DNA from: Photorhabdus akhurstii
GTDB taxonomy: Bacteria > Pseudomonadota > Gammaproteobacteria > Enterobacterales > Enterobacteriaceae
DNA length: 64,000 nucleotides
Direction: 5' to 3'
NCBI RefSeq assembly: GCF_018448925.1
Contig: NZ_RCWE01000020.1
Coordinates: 1 to 64,000 of the forward strand
The notes below the pieces were generated by a model. That model made no database searches and was not told where the DNA came from. It saw only the letters and a list, made by a program, of their open reading frames with translations. Below are positions 8,481 to 17,360 of this stretch, piece by piece (the stretch's first letter is position 1; each line of letters starts with the position of its first letter). Position numbers and translations under genes: made by a program.

Positions 8481-10718
8481 ATGAATAGTAAGAAAGTGAT
8501 GTATCCGTTTTTGCAAAAGGGTTATATGATTAAAAAAACAACTCTTGCAATGACTATACAGTTAGTACTGATGGGCAATAGTTATGCAATTACGGAAAGT
8601 GCGCAAAATACAAGCGATAAAACCGCTGCCCAAAATGACAAGATACTCGTTACCGCTTCACGAGCAGAACATGAAGGCGTGACCGAAGACACCGGGATGT
8701 ACAATACCACGTCGATGGTCACCGCCACCGGACTGAATCTTTCAGCGCGTGAAACACCACAGACCGTCAGTGTCGTGACTAAACAACGTATGCTTGACGA
8801 AAATCTGGACAGTGTTAATCGCGTCATCGATAGCACAACCGGTATGAGCGTACGCCAGTTTGATAGCGATCGTTTCGGGTTTACTTCTCGTGGCATGAGC
8901 ATCAATAACATCCTGCGTGATGGGGTTGCGACCTACTACGATACCCGCTTTAACTACGGTGACAATCTTTTGGATGCTGACCTGTTTGATCGTATCGAAG
9001 TGGTACGTGGAGCGGCCGGTTTGATGGTCGGCCCCGGCAATCCTTCGGCAGCCGTTAACCTAATTCGTAAACGTCCGACCCGCGATTTCCGTGGCGAATT
9101 CTCTGCCGGAGCCGGTTCTTGGGATAAATGGCGCACTGGCCTTGATCTCTCTGGTCCGTTAAATGACAGTGGCAACCTACGCGGACGTTTTATCACAGCT
9201 TATCAAGCAGCCAACTCCTTTATAGATCGCAATAACCACGAAAGATACCCGTTCTATGGCGTTCTTGAAGCGGATTTGACAGAAAATACCTTGCTGACTA
9301 TAGGCGTTGATTATCAACGTAATCACACCCGTGGCGGTATGTTTGGTGGTTTGCCGATCTACTTTGCAGACGGCAGCAAAACAGACTATAAACGCAGAGA
9401 CAGCTACGCACCAGATTGGGCTTTCTCAAAGATTCGGTCTTTCTCTACCTTTACCAGCCTGCAACATAACTTTGACAATGGCTGGAGTATAAAGGGCACC
9501 TTTACTTACGATAATAATACACTCGACGAGAAGGTTCTGTGGGCAAATCAAACTGATTTTCCTAACCGCATCACCAATATGGGTATGAAACCAGGTAGTA
9601 TGACACTTATTGATGGTAATCGACGTCAGAAGAACTACGATCTACAAGTGAACGGTGACTATCGATTATTTAGCCGTACTCATCATGTCAGCTTCGGTTT
9701 AAATCATCAGCAACAGGATTTCCAAAACGATTACTTCAGCGCAACCTGTATGCTCAAGGGCAGTTGCACCGGACTGGGTGACTTCACCTCTCCTGGCTGG
9801 CAATATCCTGAACCAGAGTGGAGTAATACGCGAACTTCTGGTTCAAAAGGGCGTAATGAACAGACCGCAGGTTATGCCGTCACTCAAATTTCTCTGGCAG
9901 ATCCGCTGACCTTGATCCTCGGCGGCCGGGTAACCAGTTGGCAAACACGCGGTAATAACTTTGGTACAGCACAGAATGCCAGCTACAGTGACGAATTTGT
10001 TCCTTATGGCGGGCTAATCTACAACATCACTCAAGATTTATCGGTTTACACCAGTTATACCGAAATATTCAACCCAGAAAACCGCCGCGACCGCAATAAT
10101 AAGTTACTTGCCCCAGTATCAGGACAAAACTATGAAGCGGGTCTAAAAGGTGTCGCTTTCGATAATAGTCTCGATTACTCGCTAGCACTGTTTGAAATCC
10201 GTCAGGATAATCTGCCAGAGGCAGATACCGTGAAGTTGCCGGATAATTCCATCGCTTACTATGCGATAGACGGCACCAAAACCCGCGGGTTCGAAGCAGA
10301 AATCAGTGGTCAACTGACAGATAACTGGCGTCTTTATACTGGTTATACGCAATTCCGGGCAACAGATCCTAATGGTGTGCGAATCAATACCAATACGCCA
10401 AACAGGCTGTTTAAACTGTTTACCACCTACACCCTGCCAGGTGCGATGAGCAATCTGACCATTGGTGGTGGTGTTACTTGGCAGGATGAAACCTGGTCAA
10501 CAGTAAAAGGGCCTGAAAAGACCTCAATGCAAGCGAAACAAGACAGTTTCGCGGTGGTTAACCTCATGAGCCGTTATCAATTCACGCCGGATCTCTCTTT
10601 GACGGTTAACCTGAATAACGTCTTTGATAAGACCTACTATACTCAGTTCGGCCAATATTCTCAGTATTACTATGGCGCACCTCGCAACATTGAAGCGATC
10701 TTGCGTTATAAGTTCTGA
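8481..10718 (+). CDS. TonB-dependent siderophore receptor (FhuE/FoxA-like)
   Basis: Predicted 745 aa outer-membrane receptor for a ferric hydroxamate. It has a signal peptide (hydrophobic stretch ending near GNSYA), a TonB-box-like segment DKILVTAS, a plug domain (RETPQTVSVVTKQRM, RGMSINNILRDGV, RIEVVRGAAGLMVGPGNPSA) and a C-terminal strand ending in RYKF with a terminal Phe, typical of BamA recognition. The start at 8481 has GGGGATGGA before it; an alternative ATG at 8526 gives a more ordinary signal peptide. The overall pattern resembles FhuE (coprogen/rhodotorulate) and FoxA (ferrioxamine) receptors. It follows the synthetase by 50 bases and precedes the periplasmic binding protein, so it is probably dedicated to the locus siderophore. 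Confidence 0.92.
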   Translation: MNSKKVMYPFLQKGYMIKKTTLAMTIQLVLMGNSYAITESAQNTSDKTAAQNDKILVTASRAEHEGVTEDTGMYNTTSMVTATGLNLSARETPQTVSVVTKQRMLDENLDSVNRVIDSTTGMSVRQFDSDRFGFTSRGMSINNILRDGVATYYDTRFNYGDNLLDADLFDRIEVVRGAAGLMVGPGNPSAAVNLIRKRPTRDFRGEFSAGAGSWDKWRTGLDLSGPLNDSGNLRGRFITAYQAANSFIDRNNHERYPFYGVLEADLTENTLLTIGVDYQRNHTRGGMFGGLPIYFADGSKTDYKRRDSYAPDWAFSKIRSFSTFTSLQHNFDNGWSIKGTFTYDNNTLDEKVLWANQTDFPNRITNMGMKPGSMTLIDGNRRQKNYDLQVNGDYRLFSRTHHVSFGLNHQQQDFQNDYFSATCMLKGSCTGLGDFTSPGWQYPEPEWSNTRTSGSKGRNEQTAGYAVTQISLADPLTLILGGRVTSWQTRGNNFGTAQNASYSDEFVPYGGLIYNITQDLSVYTSYTEIFNPENRRDRNNKLLAPVSGQNYEAGLKGVAFDNSLDYSLALFEIRQDNLPEADTVKLPDNSIAYYAIDGTKTRGFEAEISGQLTDNWRLYTGYTQFRATDPNGVRINTNTPNRLFKLFTTYTLPGAMSNLTIGGGVTWQDETWSTVKGPEKTSMQAKQDSFAVVNLMSRYQFTPDLSLTVNLNNVFDKTYYTQFGQYSQYYYGAPRNIEAILRYKF

Positions 10719-10786
10719 GTTTAAAGTCATAATGACACTGCGGACGGCGAACCTTATGTTTCTATTTATTTGAAGGAAGGCAAACA

Positions 10787-11803
10787 ATGAAATTGAAGCG
10801 TTGCAAAGGGTTTGCCGTACCGCTGATGCTATTGATCAGTCTATTGGCTGGCTGTGATAAGTCAGCCAGCACAAACAACGCATCGTCAGATAAGCCCGGC
10901 TATCCCAAACAAATTACTACCGCATTGGGTACGGCGGTGATTACACATCAACCTCAGCGGGTTGTCGCCCTCGGTGCGGGAGCGGAAGATATCGTACTGG
11001 ATCTCGGTATCGTGCCGATCGGTATTGAATCCCATCGTTGGGGTGGAGATGAACAAGGCTATCTGCCGTGGTTTAAACAAGCGGTGCAACAGCGTGGCGG
11101 CACTTTACCCACCGTAATAGACATGTATCCTGAGTTGGACATTGAGAAGGTCATTAACCTTAAGCCTGATCTGATCGTGGCAACCCAATCAGGCATCACC
11201 CAAGAGGTTTATGACCATTTATCACATTTCGCCCCAGTGATCGCTTATCCTTCTCATCCTTGGCTTACGACACCACAACAACAAATTGAATTAATTGCTC
11301 GTGCGCTAGATAAGCAGTCGCAGGGAGAAAAACTCACCACCGAGCTGAATGCTACATTACGTGAGGCAAGCAATACCATCCCACATATCAATCGCTATAC
11401 TTTCGCCTATATCAAGGCGGGTATCAGCAGTAATATGCTATCGATATACGTCAAAGGCGATCCTCGCGTCGATACCTTAGTCCATCTTGGTTTAACTCTA
11501 CTGCCATCGGTCAGCACACTGGCCGATCCCTTCGGCAGTTTCGCCGCCAATATAGGACTGGAAAATGCGGATTATCTTAATGGCGCTGATATCTTAGTAA
11601 CTTGGTTCAATAATGAACAAGAACGTAAAGCAGTGGAAGCACAGCCGTTATTTCAATCCATCCGAGCTGTACATCAGGGAGGTTATATTCCGCTAACCGA
11701 CCAATCACTGGTTGTTGCTATGTCTTACGGTACACCGCTTAGTTTGCGCTGGGGTTTATCACAATTTATGCCGATTCTGGCAGAGGCAATTAAATCATCA
11801 TGA
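10787..11803 (+). CDS. Iron-siderophore ABC transporter substrate-binding lipoprotein
   Basis: Predicted 338 aa, FecB/FhuD type (class III binding protein). A lipoprotein signal peptide ends at the lipobox LLAGC with Cys23, so the protein is anchored in a membrane rather than freely periplasmic. The typical first-lobe motif is PQRVVALGAGAEDIVLDLG, followed by DIEKVINLKPDLIVA. A strong ribosome site (GAAGGAAGG) precedes it. It overlaps the next permease gene by ATGA, pointing to translational coupling. Expected role: carry the ferri-siderophore from the receptor to the inner-membrane permease. Confidence 0.92.
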   Translation: MKLKRCKGFAVPLMLLISLLAGCDKSASTNNASSDKPGYPKQITTALGTAVITHQPQRVVALGAGAEDIVLDLGIVPIGIESHRWGGDEQGYLPWFKQAVQQRGGTLPTVIDMYPELDIEKVINLKPDLIVATQSGITQEVYDHLSHFAPVIAYPSHPWLTTPQQQIELIARALDKQSQGEKLTTELNATLREASNTIPHINRYTFAYIKAGISSNMLSIYVKGDPRVDTLVHLGLTLLPSVSTLADPFGSFAANIGLENADYLNGADILVTWFNNEQERKAVEAQPLFQSIRAVHQGGYIPLTDQSLVVAMSYGTPLSLRWGLSQFMPILAEAIKSS

Positions 11804-12813
11804 CAAATCCTAAACGCCGATTCCTACTGCTGCTTGGCTTAGGTTTCATGATACTGCTGACCTTGATTTGTATTATTGCCAGTCTGAGTTTGGGCGCAAA
11901 AACGTTGCCACTCTCAACCATATGGCATCACTATTGGTTAGGCGACAGCGGCAGCTATAGCGATCTGGTCATCAATGCCCGCAAGCCACGCACGTTAATC
12001 GGCATTATGGCCGGTGCCGCACTGGCGCTTTCCGGGGCCGTAACGCAAGGATTGCTGCGTAATCCGTTAGCCGAACCGGGCTTACTGGGTGTCAATGCCG
12101 GAGCGGCTACTGTGGTTGTCAGTTTCTCTTTCATCCCCATGCTGGATGAACTTCCGCGCTTCTGGACAGCATTTATTGGCGCAAGTCTAGCTACATTGTT
12201 GTTCTACCTGCTCAGTGGCGGACAACGTAATAGCAATCCGGTGCGCATGGTATTAACCGGTGCCGCCATTAACGCCTGCTTATTTGCTTTTGTGCAAGGC
12301 GTTGTATTAATGAATGCCCATGTATTGGATAACTACCGCTTCTGGACCATTGGATCGCTCAGTGCAATGTCTCTGGCAGAAGCGAGTTCGCTGATACCTT
12401 ATCTGTTATTTGCCTTGATATTGACCCTTTCACTCAGCTCTTCCCTGAATGTGATGGTGTTTGGTGAAAGTATCGCCAACTCGCTTGGCGCTAATGTTGC
12501 CCGCACCCGCGTATTGTCACTTATTTCTGCCACCATGCTGGCGGCGGTGGCTACCGCGATGGCGGGACCTATTGCCTTTATCGGCTTGGCTGCACCTCAC
12601 TTGATGCGGGCTTTAGTTGGCAGCGATTTTCGCTGGTTACTGCCCTATTGCTTGTTCGCCGGGCCTTGCCTCTTGCTCACTTCCGATATATTGGCACGGT
12701 TGGTAATAGCCCCCGGGGAGATCATGGTGGGAATTATCACCGCGGGAATCGGTGGGCCGTTGCTCTATCTGGTGATTAAAACCCATCGTGGAGTTAATTA
12801 TGTCGCAGATTAA
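11800..12813 (+). CDS. FecCD-family iron-siderophore permease, subunit 1
   Basis: Predicted 337 aa polytopic inner-membrane protein of the BtuC/FecC/FhuB family. Family signatures visible are RKPRTLIGIMAGAALALSGA (near the N-terminus), GLLRNPLAEPGLLGVNAGA and, late, GPIAFIGLAAPHLMRALVG followed by PGEIMVGIITAGIGGPLLY, the coupling region for the ATPase. About ten hydrophobic segments are present. Its 3' end overlaps the second permease by 14 bases. Confidence 0.93.
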   Translation: MTNPKRRFLLLLGLGFMILLTLICIIASLSLGAKTLPLSTIWHHYWLGDSGSYSDLVINARKPRTLIGIMAGAALALSGAVTQGLLRNPLAEPGLLGVNAGAATVVVSFSFIPMLDELPRFWTAFIGASLATLLFYLLSGGQRNSNPVRMVLTGAAINACLFAFVQGVVLMNAHVLDNYRFWTIGSLSAMSLAEASSLIPYLLFALILTLSLSSSLNVMVFGESIANSLGANVARTRVLSLISATMLAAVATAMAGPIAFIGLAAPHLMRALVGSDFRWLLPYCLFAGPCLLLTSDILARLVIAPGEIMVGIITAGIGGPLLYLVIKTHRGVNYVAD

Positions 12814-13843
12814 CCTATCTAGACCGGCAAAAACTCGCACCTTTATGTTGGGAACCGCTGTTTTTCTTGTGCCTCCACAACGGACTCAAAGAGCCATCTT
12901 GTTGATATTGTTACTACTTGCAGCGCTATTTTATCTTTCTCTGGCACTGGGTAAACAAGGTCTTGATAACCTTTGGCTAGCAACCTCAACCCCTTATCAG
13001 GAATTTATTCTCACACAGCTACGCTTACCCCGCGCATTAGTGGCTATCGGCGCAGGTGCAACTCTGGCACTCTCAGGTTCACTTTTTCAACTGACGACCC
13101 GCAACGCACTCGGCAGCCCAGATATTATCGGCGTTAATGCCGGCGCTGCTGCTGGCATAGTCGCCACATTGATCATCTGGCCGGGAGTATTGCCGATTCC
13201 TTTAGGTGCGCTGCTGGGGGCCAGCTTTGCAGTACTATTGGTATACACCGGAAACATTAGTCGCTCTGGACAGATGCAGACAACCAAAATTGTCATTTCC
13301 GGGATTGCTATCGCCGCCCTCTGTATGGCATTTGTTAATTTCGCTATTTCGAATGTACGTCTTGAGCAAGCACAGCAACTCGCTTCACTGCTGCACGGCA
13401 GCCTCGCCAACAGAGGTTGGCAAGATGTTGGGTTAATTTATGGAACGATACTGTTTGCCCCTTTTCTCTTTTGGTTAGGACGGCAATTAAACTACGTCAA
13501 TCTCGGCTATGAAGTTGCTAATACGCTCGGAGTACCAGTCCGTACAATTCAGCTTATGAGTCTATTACTGGCGGTACTACTGGCCTCTATGGCGGTACTG
13601 GTTGTCGGGCCAGTGGCGTTTATCGCACTTTCCGCGCCGCAAATTGCCCGCCGCCTGGTACGGGCAAAAGGCGCTGCTCTGTTCTGCTCCGCACTGGTGG
13701 GAGCATTACTACTACTCGCTTCCGATTTAATTACTTTGCTACTTCCTACTTCGGCACGTCTGCCAGTAGGCGTTATCACCGCAGGGGTAGGCGGTGTCTA
13801 TTTGATGTATTTGCTGTACGCTGAATTAAGGAGGACAAAGTAA
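12800..13843 (+). CDS. FecCD-family iron-siderophore permease, subunit 2
   Basis: Predicted 347 aa from the ATG at 12800 (MSQINLSRPAK), chosen because GGAG stands six bases upstream; a GTG at 12788 would add four residues. It has the same family marks as its partner: RLPRALVAIGAGATLALSGS, LGSPDIIGVNAGAAAG, GPVAFIALSAPQIARRL and PVGVITAGVGGVYLMYLL. It has a longer hydrophilic N-terminal tail than subunit 1. The stop overlaps the ATPase start (TAATG). The two permeases presumably form a heterodimer channel. Confidence 0.93.
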   Translation: MSQINLSRPAKTRTFMLGTAVFLVPPQRTQRAILLILLLLAALFYLSLALGKQGLDNLWLATSTPYQEFILTQLRLPRALVAIGAGATLALSGSLFQLTTRNALGSPDIIGVNAGAAAGIVATLIIWPGVLPIPLGALLGASFAVLLVYTGNISRSGQMQTTKIVISGIAIAALCMAFVNFAISNVRLEQAQQLASLLHGSLANRGWQDVGLIYGTILFAPFLFWLGRQLNYVNLGYEVANTLGVPVRTIQLMSLLLAVLLASMAVLVVGPVAFIALSAPQIARRLVRAKGAALFCSALVGALLLLASDLITLLLPTSARLPVGVITAGVGGVYLMYLLYAELRRTK

Positions 13844-14655
13844 TGTCACTTGAGATGAATTCCCCAACTCGCGCTTCACGATTGACTGCCCAAGATCTTT
13901 CGCTGGCATACGGAAAAAAGACGATTGTTGAGTGCTTGAATATTGCTATTCGTGATGGTGAATTCAGCGTCATCATTGGCCCGAATGGTTGTGGAAAATC
14001 GACCCTGCTACGCGCCATTAGCCGAGGTATCACCCCACAGCACGGTGAAATTCTGCTCGATGAGCGCAATATTCGACATTACAAACCCAAAGCGGTAGCA
14101 CGTGAGCTATCTCTGCTAACACAAGGGGCAGTCATCACCGAAGCGTTGACCGTATACGATTTGGTTTCACGTGGGCGTTACGCTCATCAATCCTTTTTAC
14201 GACAGTGGTCAGCAGAAGATGAACAAGTCGTTAATGAAGCTTTACATGCCGTCGAACTCCAGGACATGTCACATCGGTTAGTGAGTGAACTTTCCGGCGG
14301 CCAGCGTCAACGCGCCTGGTTTGCGATGACCTTGGCACAGCAAACACCGATCGTACTGTTAGATGAACCAACCACTTATCTGGATATCACTCATCAGATT
14401 GAAATGCTCGATCTCTGTCAGCGTTTACATTTACAGGGAAAAACGTTGGTGCTGGTACTGCACGATATCAACCTGGCACTACGTTACGCTTCACATTTAA
14501 TTATGATGAAGGATGGTAAAATTTATGCCGAAGGGGTACCAGAAGAGATTATCAACAAACAGAGTATCGCCGATGTGTTTGGTCTCCCTTGCCGTATTAT
14601 TTGTGATCCAGAATCAGGTAAGCCATTGATTATTCCCAAATATAACCCCGTCTGA
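13843..14655 (+). CDS. Iron-siderophore ABC transporter ATP-binding protein
   Basis: Predicted 270 aa ATPase of the FecE/FhuC/BtuD group. Walker A GPNGCGKST is at residues 46-54, the ABC signature is LSGGQRQRAW, Walker B is IVLLDEP, and the switch histidine is in LVLHDINLALR. It is translationally coupled to the second permease. It closes the first operon: a 12-bp-stem hairpin follows 15 bases later, and a new Fur-controlled promoter region begins after that. Confidence 0.95.
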   Translation: MSLEMNSPTRASRLTAQDLSLAYGKKTIVECLNIAIRDGEFSVIIGPNGCGKSTLLRAISRGITPQHGEILLDERNIRHYKPKAVARELSLLTQGAVITEALTVYDLVSRGRYAHQSFLRQWSAEDEQVVNEALHAVELQDMSHRLVSELSGGQRQRAWFAMTLAQQTPIVLLDEPTTYLDITHQIEMLDLCQRLHLQGKTLVLVLHDINLALRYASHLIMMKDGKIYAEGVPEEIINKQSIADVFGLPCRIICDPESGKPLIIPKYNPV

Positions 14656-14669
14656 GCCGGGAATGAGCT

Positions 14670-14702
14670 GCCTATATTGCTGTATTAACAAGCAATATAG
14701 GC
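14670..14702 (+). terminator. Long perfect hairpin after the ABC transporter operon
   Basis: GCCTATATTGCT (14670-14681) and AGCAATATAGGC (14691-14702) pair over 12 bp with a 9-base loop. No T run follows on the plus strand, so it is not a textbook intrinsic terminator; it could still end or protect the 3' end of the importer mRNA. Confidence 0.5.
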
Positions 14703-14722
14703 GCCAAAAAGATTTACTACTT

Positions 14723-14753
14723 GATAATGACAATGATAATAATAATAATTATC
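14723..14753 (+). promoter_or_regulatory. Overlapping Fur boxes before the FhuF-like gene
   Basis: GATAATAATAATAATTATC at 14735-14753 matches the 19-bp Fur consensus at 17 of 19 positions by my count. GATAATGACAATGATAATA at 14723-14741 matches at 15 of 19. They overlap by 7 bases, as at strongly iron-repressed promoters. They lie about 80 bases upstream of the reductase gene and separate it from the importer operon. Confidence 0.8.
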
Positions 14754-14831
14754 ATAATTATATTTACAATGATTAGTCATATGTAAGATACTACAATCAG
14801 GCAGTATGAACATGTAAACAGGGAGTTGGTG

Positions 14832-15608
14832 GTGTCAAATACAAACAATTCAATTACCCCTTTAACCACAGTGGTAATTGAAGATATTATCCAGTTATTT
14901 GAACAAACGTTTAGCCATTTTACTGCCACCATGAGAGTAAATGCAGATAATATCCCTGCTGCCAGCATGAGTTTCCCCCAATGGTCAGATACAAGAGAAT
15001 TTCCGGTATTAATTCAGCGCTATCAAGATGAATACTACGGTGACAACAATATAAAACCTAACCAAAAAGCGCTGTATTCTTTATGGGCGCAATGGTATTT
15101 TGGTTTGGTTATTCCCCCAATGATGTTAATGTTGCTGGAATATCCACAAGCAGTGGATACTCATTACAATCTTTTTCGGGTTGAATTCCATGACAGTGGC
15201 AGGCCAGATATTGTTTATTATCATTTAACTTGGTTGAATGAAACACCTTCATCGTTACTCCATCGTCATTATTCTCTGTTGGATCGCCATATTATTCCTG
15301 TATGTGAAAAGATCGAATCATATCAAGGGATAAATGGACGGCTTCTATGGAATAATATCGGTTATATTATGCATTGGTATCTTGCTGAATTCAGCACAAG
15401 AATAAATAGCAAGTTATATCAAGAGATTATAAATGGTCTTTTCATGGAACCACAACTACCCGATGGTAGAGATAATCCACTTTACCGTACTGTTATCTTA
15501 CGGCACAACAATATGCAGCGTCGCACTTGTTGCCAAAGAAATAAACTGCCTGGCGTCGGTAATTGCCATGATTGCCCTTTGGAATCCAAGGTAGAAAGTA
15601 GACACTAA
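14832..15608 (+). CDS. FhuF-like 2Fe-2S siderophore-iron reductase
   Basis: Predicted 258 aa (E. coli FhuF 262). I chose GTG 14832 because GGGAG (14821-14825) is six bases upstream; the TTG at 14826 abuts the ribosome site. The decisive mark is the C-terminal cluster RRTCCQRNKLPGVGNCHDC: CC-x10-C-x2-C, the four cysteines that bind the unusual FhuF 2Fe-2S centre. In E. coli FhuF reduces ferric hydroxamate siderophores in the cytoplasm and frees the iron. Its place between importer and biosynthesis genes, behind strong Fur boxes, fits that role. The N-terminal part is more divergent than the iron-sulfur end. Confidence 0.88.
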   Translation: MSNTNNSITPLTTVVIEDIIQLFEQTFSHFTATMRVNADNIPAASMSFPQWSDTREFPVLIQRYQDEYYGDNNIKPNQKALYSLWAQWYFGLVIPPMMLMLLEYPQAVDTHYNLFRVEFHDSGRPDIVYYHLTWLNETPSSLLHRHYSLLDRHIIPVCEKIESYQGINGRLLWNNIGYIMHWYLAEFSTRINSKLYQEIINGLFMEPQLPDGRDNPLYRTVILRHNNMQRRTCCQRNKLPGVGNCHDCPLESKVESRH

Positions 15609-15783
15609 CATTCTATTCTATAATTTTTAATTCTTATCTGTTCCGGCAGAAAGAGATTATTATGATTTAATCGCGCTACTATTCAACAGTTATTTAATCT
15701 AACCAAATACTACACATAATAAAATCAACTATGTTGGGCAATAACCAAATAATAACCTATATATGAAATAATAAGGACATATA

Positions 15784-17328
15784 ATGTACGGAGACGCTCT
15801 GCTATTAGACCATTCACCCACAAAAGATAGTCATATAACGGACGAAGATTTTTCCAGATATTTCTTAAATATGCATAGTGCTGGAGACTATCTTGATGAC
15901 GCTTATAATGTCATTACCAGAATAAAGAGAATATTACAGCAGGTGGATAAGCCTTTCAGTGGGATATTACCCAATGAGTTATCTCCACTATTTTCTAAAG
16001 TGAATTTAGATCTCCCCCTTACCTCTTTAAACCAGGCTTTAGATGAGTTGCAACAACTTTATATTAAAGATGCTGTTTATTTTCATCATCCAAAGTATGT
16101 CGCCCATCTTAATTGTCCATTGGTATTACCCGCCGTTCTGGCTGAAACCATTATTGGCGCGATTAATTCCTCATTGGATACCTGGGATCAAAGCGCTGGC
16201 GGGACACTAATAGAGCAAAAAGTTCTCGACTGGACACGAGATAAAATGGCATTAGGTACAAATGCCGATGGTATCTTTACTAGTGGCGGCACCCAATCAA
16301 ATCTGATGGCAATGCTACTAGCACGGGACCATTTTTGTCATCAACGCGATCCTGAACATAAAAATCAGCTACATGGTCTGCCGGCGGATTTCCATAAACT
16401 GCGTATTTTTACCTCGACAGTCAGCCATTTCAGTACACAAAAGGCCGCTGCTATCCTTGGTTTGGGATACAACGCCGTGGTTTCTGTTCCTCATGACAGT
16501 GAGTTCCGTATGGACCCTCAAGCATTGGAACAAAACATTAACCAATGTATCGCACAAGGCAACATTCCTCTCGCCATTGTCGCGACAACCGGCACCACGG
16601 ATTTCGGCAGTATTGATCCACTTCACCCTATCGCAGCTATCGCCAAGCAGTATGGTATCTGGCTACATGTGGATGCGGCATACGGATGCGGTTTACTGGT
16701 TTCGCCTCGTCGCGCTCATCTACTGGAAGGCATCAATTTAGCGGATTCTGTCACGGTGGATTACCACAAGTCATTCTTCCAGCCAGTCAGTTGCAGTGCT
16801 TTCTTCGTCAAAAATAAGAAACACTTATCCCATCTGACTTATCATGCCGAATATTTGAATCCGCTAAGTGCGTTACAAGAAGGCACACCCAATCTGGTCA
16901 ATAAAAGTATCCAGACAACTCGTCGTTTTGATGCGTTGAAAATGTGGCTGACATTACGAATTATGGGCGCAAAACGACTTGGACAAGCTTTTGATAAAGT
17001 TGTCGATACGGCTCAGGATGCCTATCGATTAATGGCGCAGAATCCCTATTTTGAACTTATTCATTATCCAGAGCTAAGTACTTTGGTTTTCCGTTTTATT
17101 CCTAAACAAAAATTACCCGCTACAGATATTGATGCCGTCAATGCGGCCATTCGTAAGACGCTATTCCGTGAAGGCAATACCGTCATTGCGGGAACCAAAG
17201 TCAATGGCAGACAATATCTGAAATTTACTTTCCTTAACCCGGCAACAAACCAGCAACATTTACAAGAAATTGTGCACAACATTGTAATGCACGGAAATGA
17301 TTTTCTGGCAATCCATAATAACAACTAA
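15784..17328 (+). CDS. PLP-dependent diamine-forming decarboxylase (DfoJ/DesA-like)
   Basis: Predicted 514 aa group II pyridoxal-phosphate decarboxylase. The cofactor lysine is in the VDYHKSFFQ motif; HVDAAYGCG carries the aspartate that contacts the pyridine nitrogen; TSGGTQSNLMA and TTGTTDFGSIDP are further family marks. Relatives are annotated as L-2,4-diaminobutyrate decarboxylase, but next to an N-hydroxylase and an NIS synthetase the expected job is to make the siderophore diamine: cadaverine from lysine (desferrioxamine, bisucaberin) or putrescine from ornithine (putrebactin). Substrate cannot be told from motifs. A 32-base gap joins it to the hydroxylase. A weak Fur-like match (13/19) lies at 15655, so it may be read from the 14723 Fur promoter as well. 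Confidence 0.88.
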   Translation: MYGDALLLDHSPTKDSHITDEDFSRYFLNMHSAGDYLDDAYNVITRIKRILQQVDKPFSGILPNELSPLFSKVNLDLPLTSLNQALDELQQLYIKDAVYFHHPKYVAHLNCPLVLPAVLAETIIGAINSSLDTWDQSAGGTLIEQKVLDWTRDKMALGTNADGIFTSGGTQSNLMAMLLARDHFCHQRDPEHKNQLHGLPADFHKLRIFTSTVSHFSTQKAAAILGLGYNAVVSVPHDSEFRMDPQALEQNINQCIAQGNIPLAIVATTGTTDFGSIDPLHPIAAIAKQYGIWLHVDAAYGCGLLVSPRRAHLLEGINLADSVTVDYHKSFFQPVSCSAFFVKNKKHLSHLTYHAEYLNPLSALQEGTPNLVNKSIQTTRRFDALKMWLTLRIMGAKRLGQAFDKVVDTAQDAYRLMAQNPYFELIHYPELSTLVFRFIPKQKLPATDIDAVNAAIRKTLFREGNTVIAGTKVNGRQYLKFTFLNPATNQQHLQEIVHNIVMHGNDFLAIHNNN

Positions 17329-17360
17329 ACGAAGATTAATACTGTTCACCAGGAGAAATT

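Noticed and set aside
15655-15672. Fur-like GATTATTATGATTTAATC before the decarboxylase gene
   Set aside because: About 13 of 19 matches in an AT-rich region is close to chance; kept only as a remark in the gene entry.
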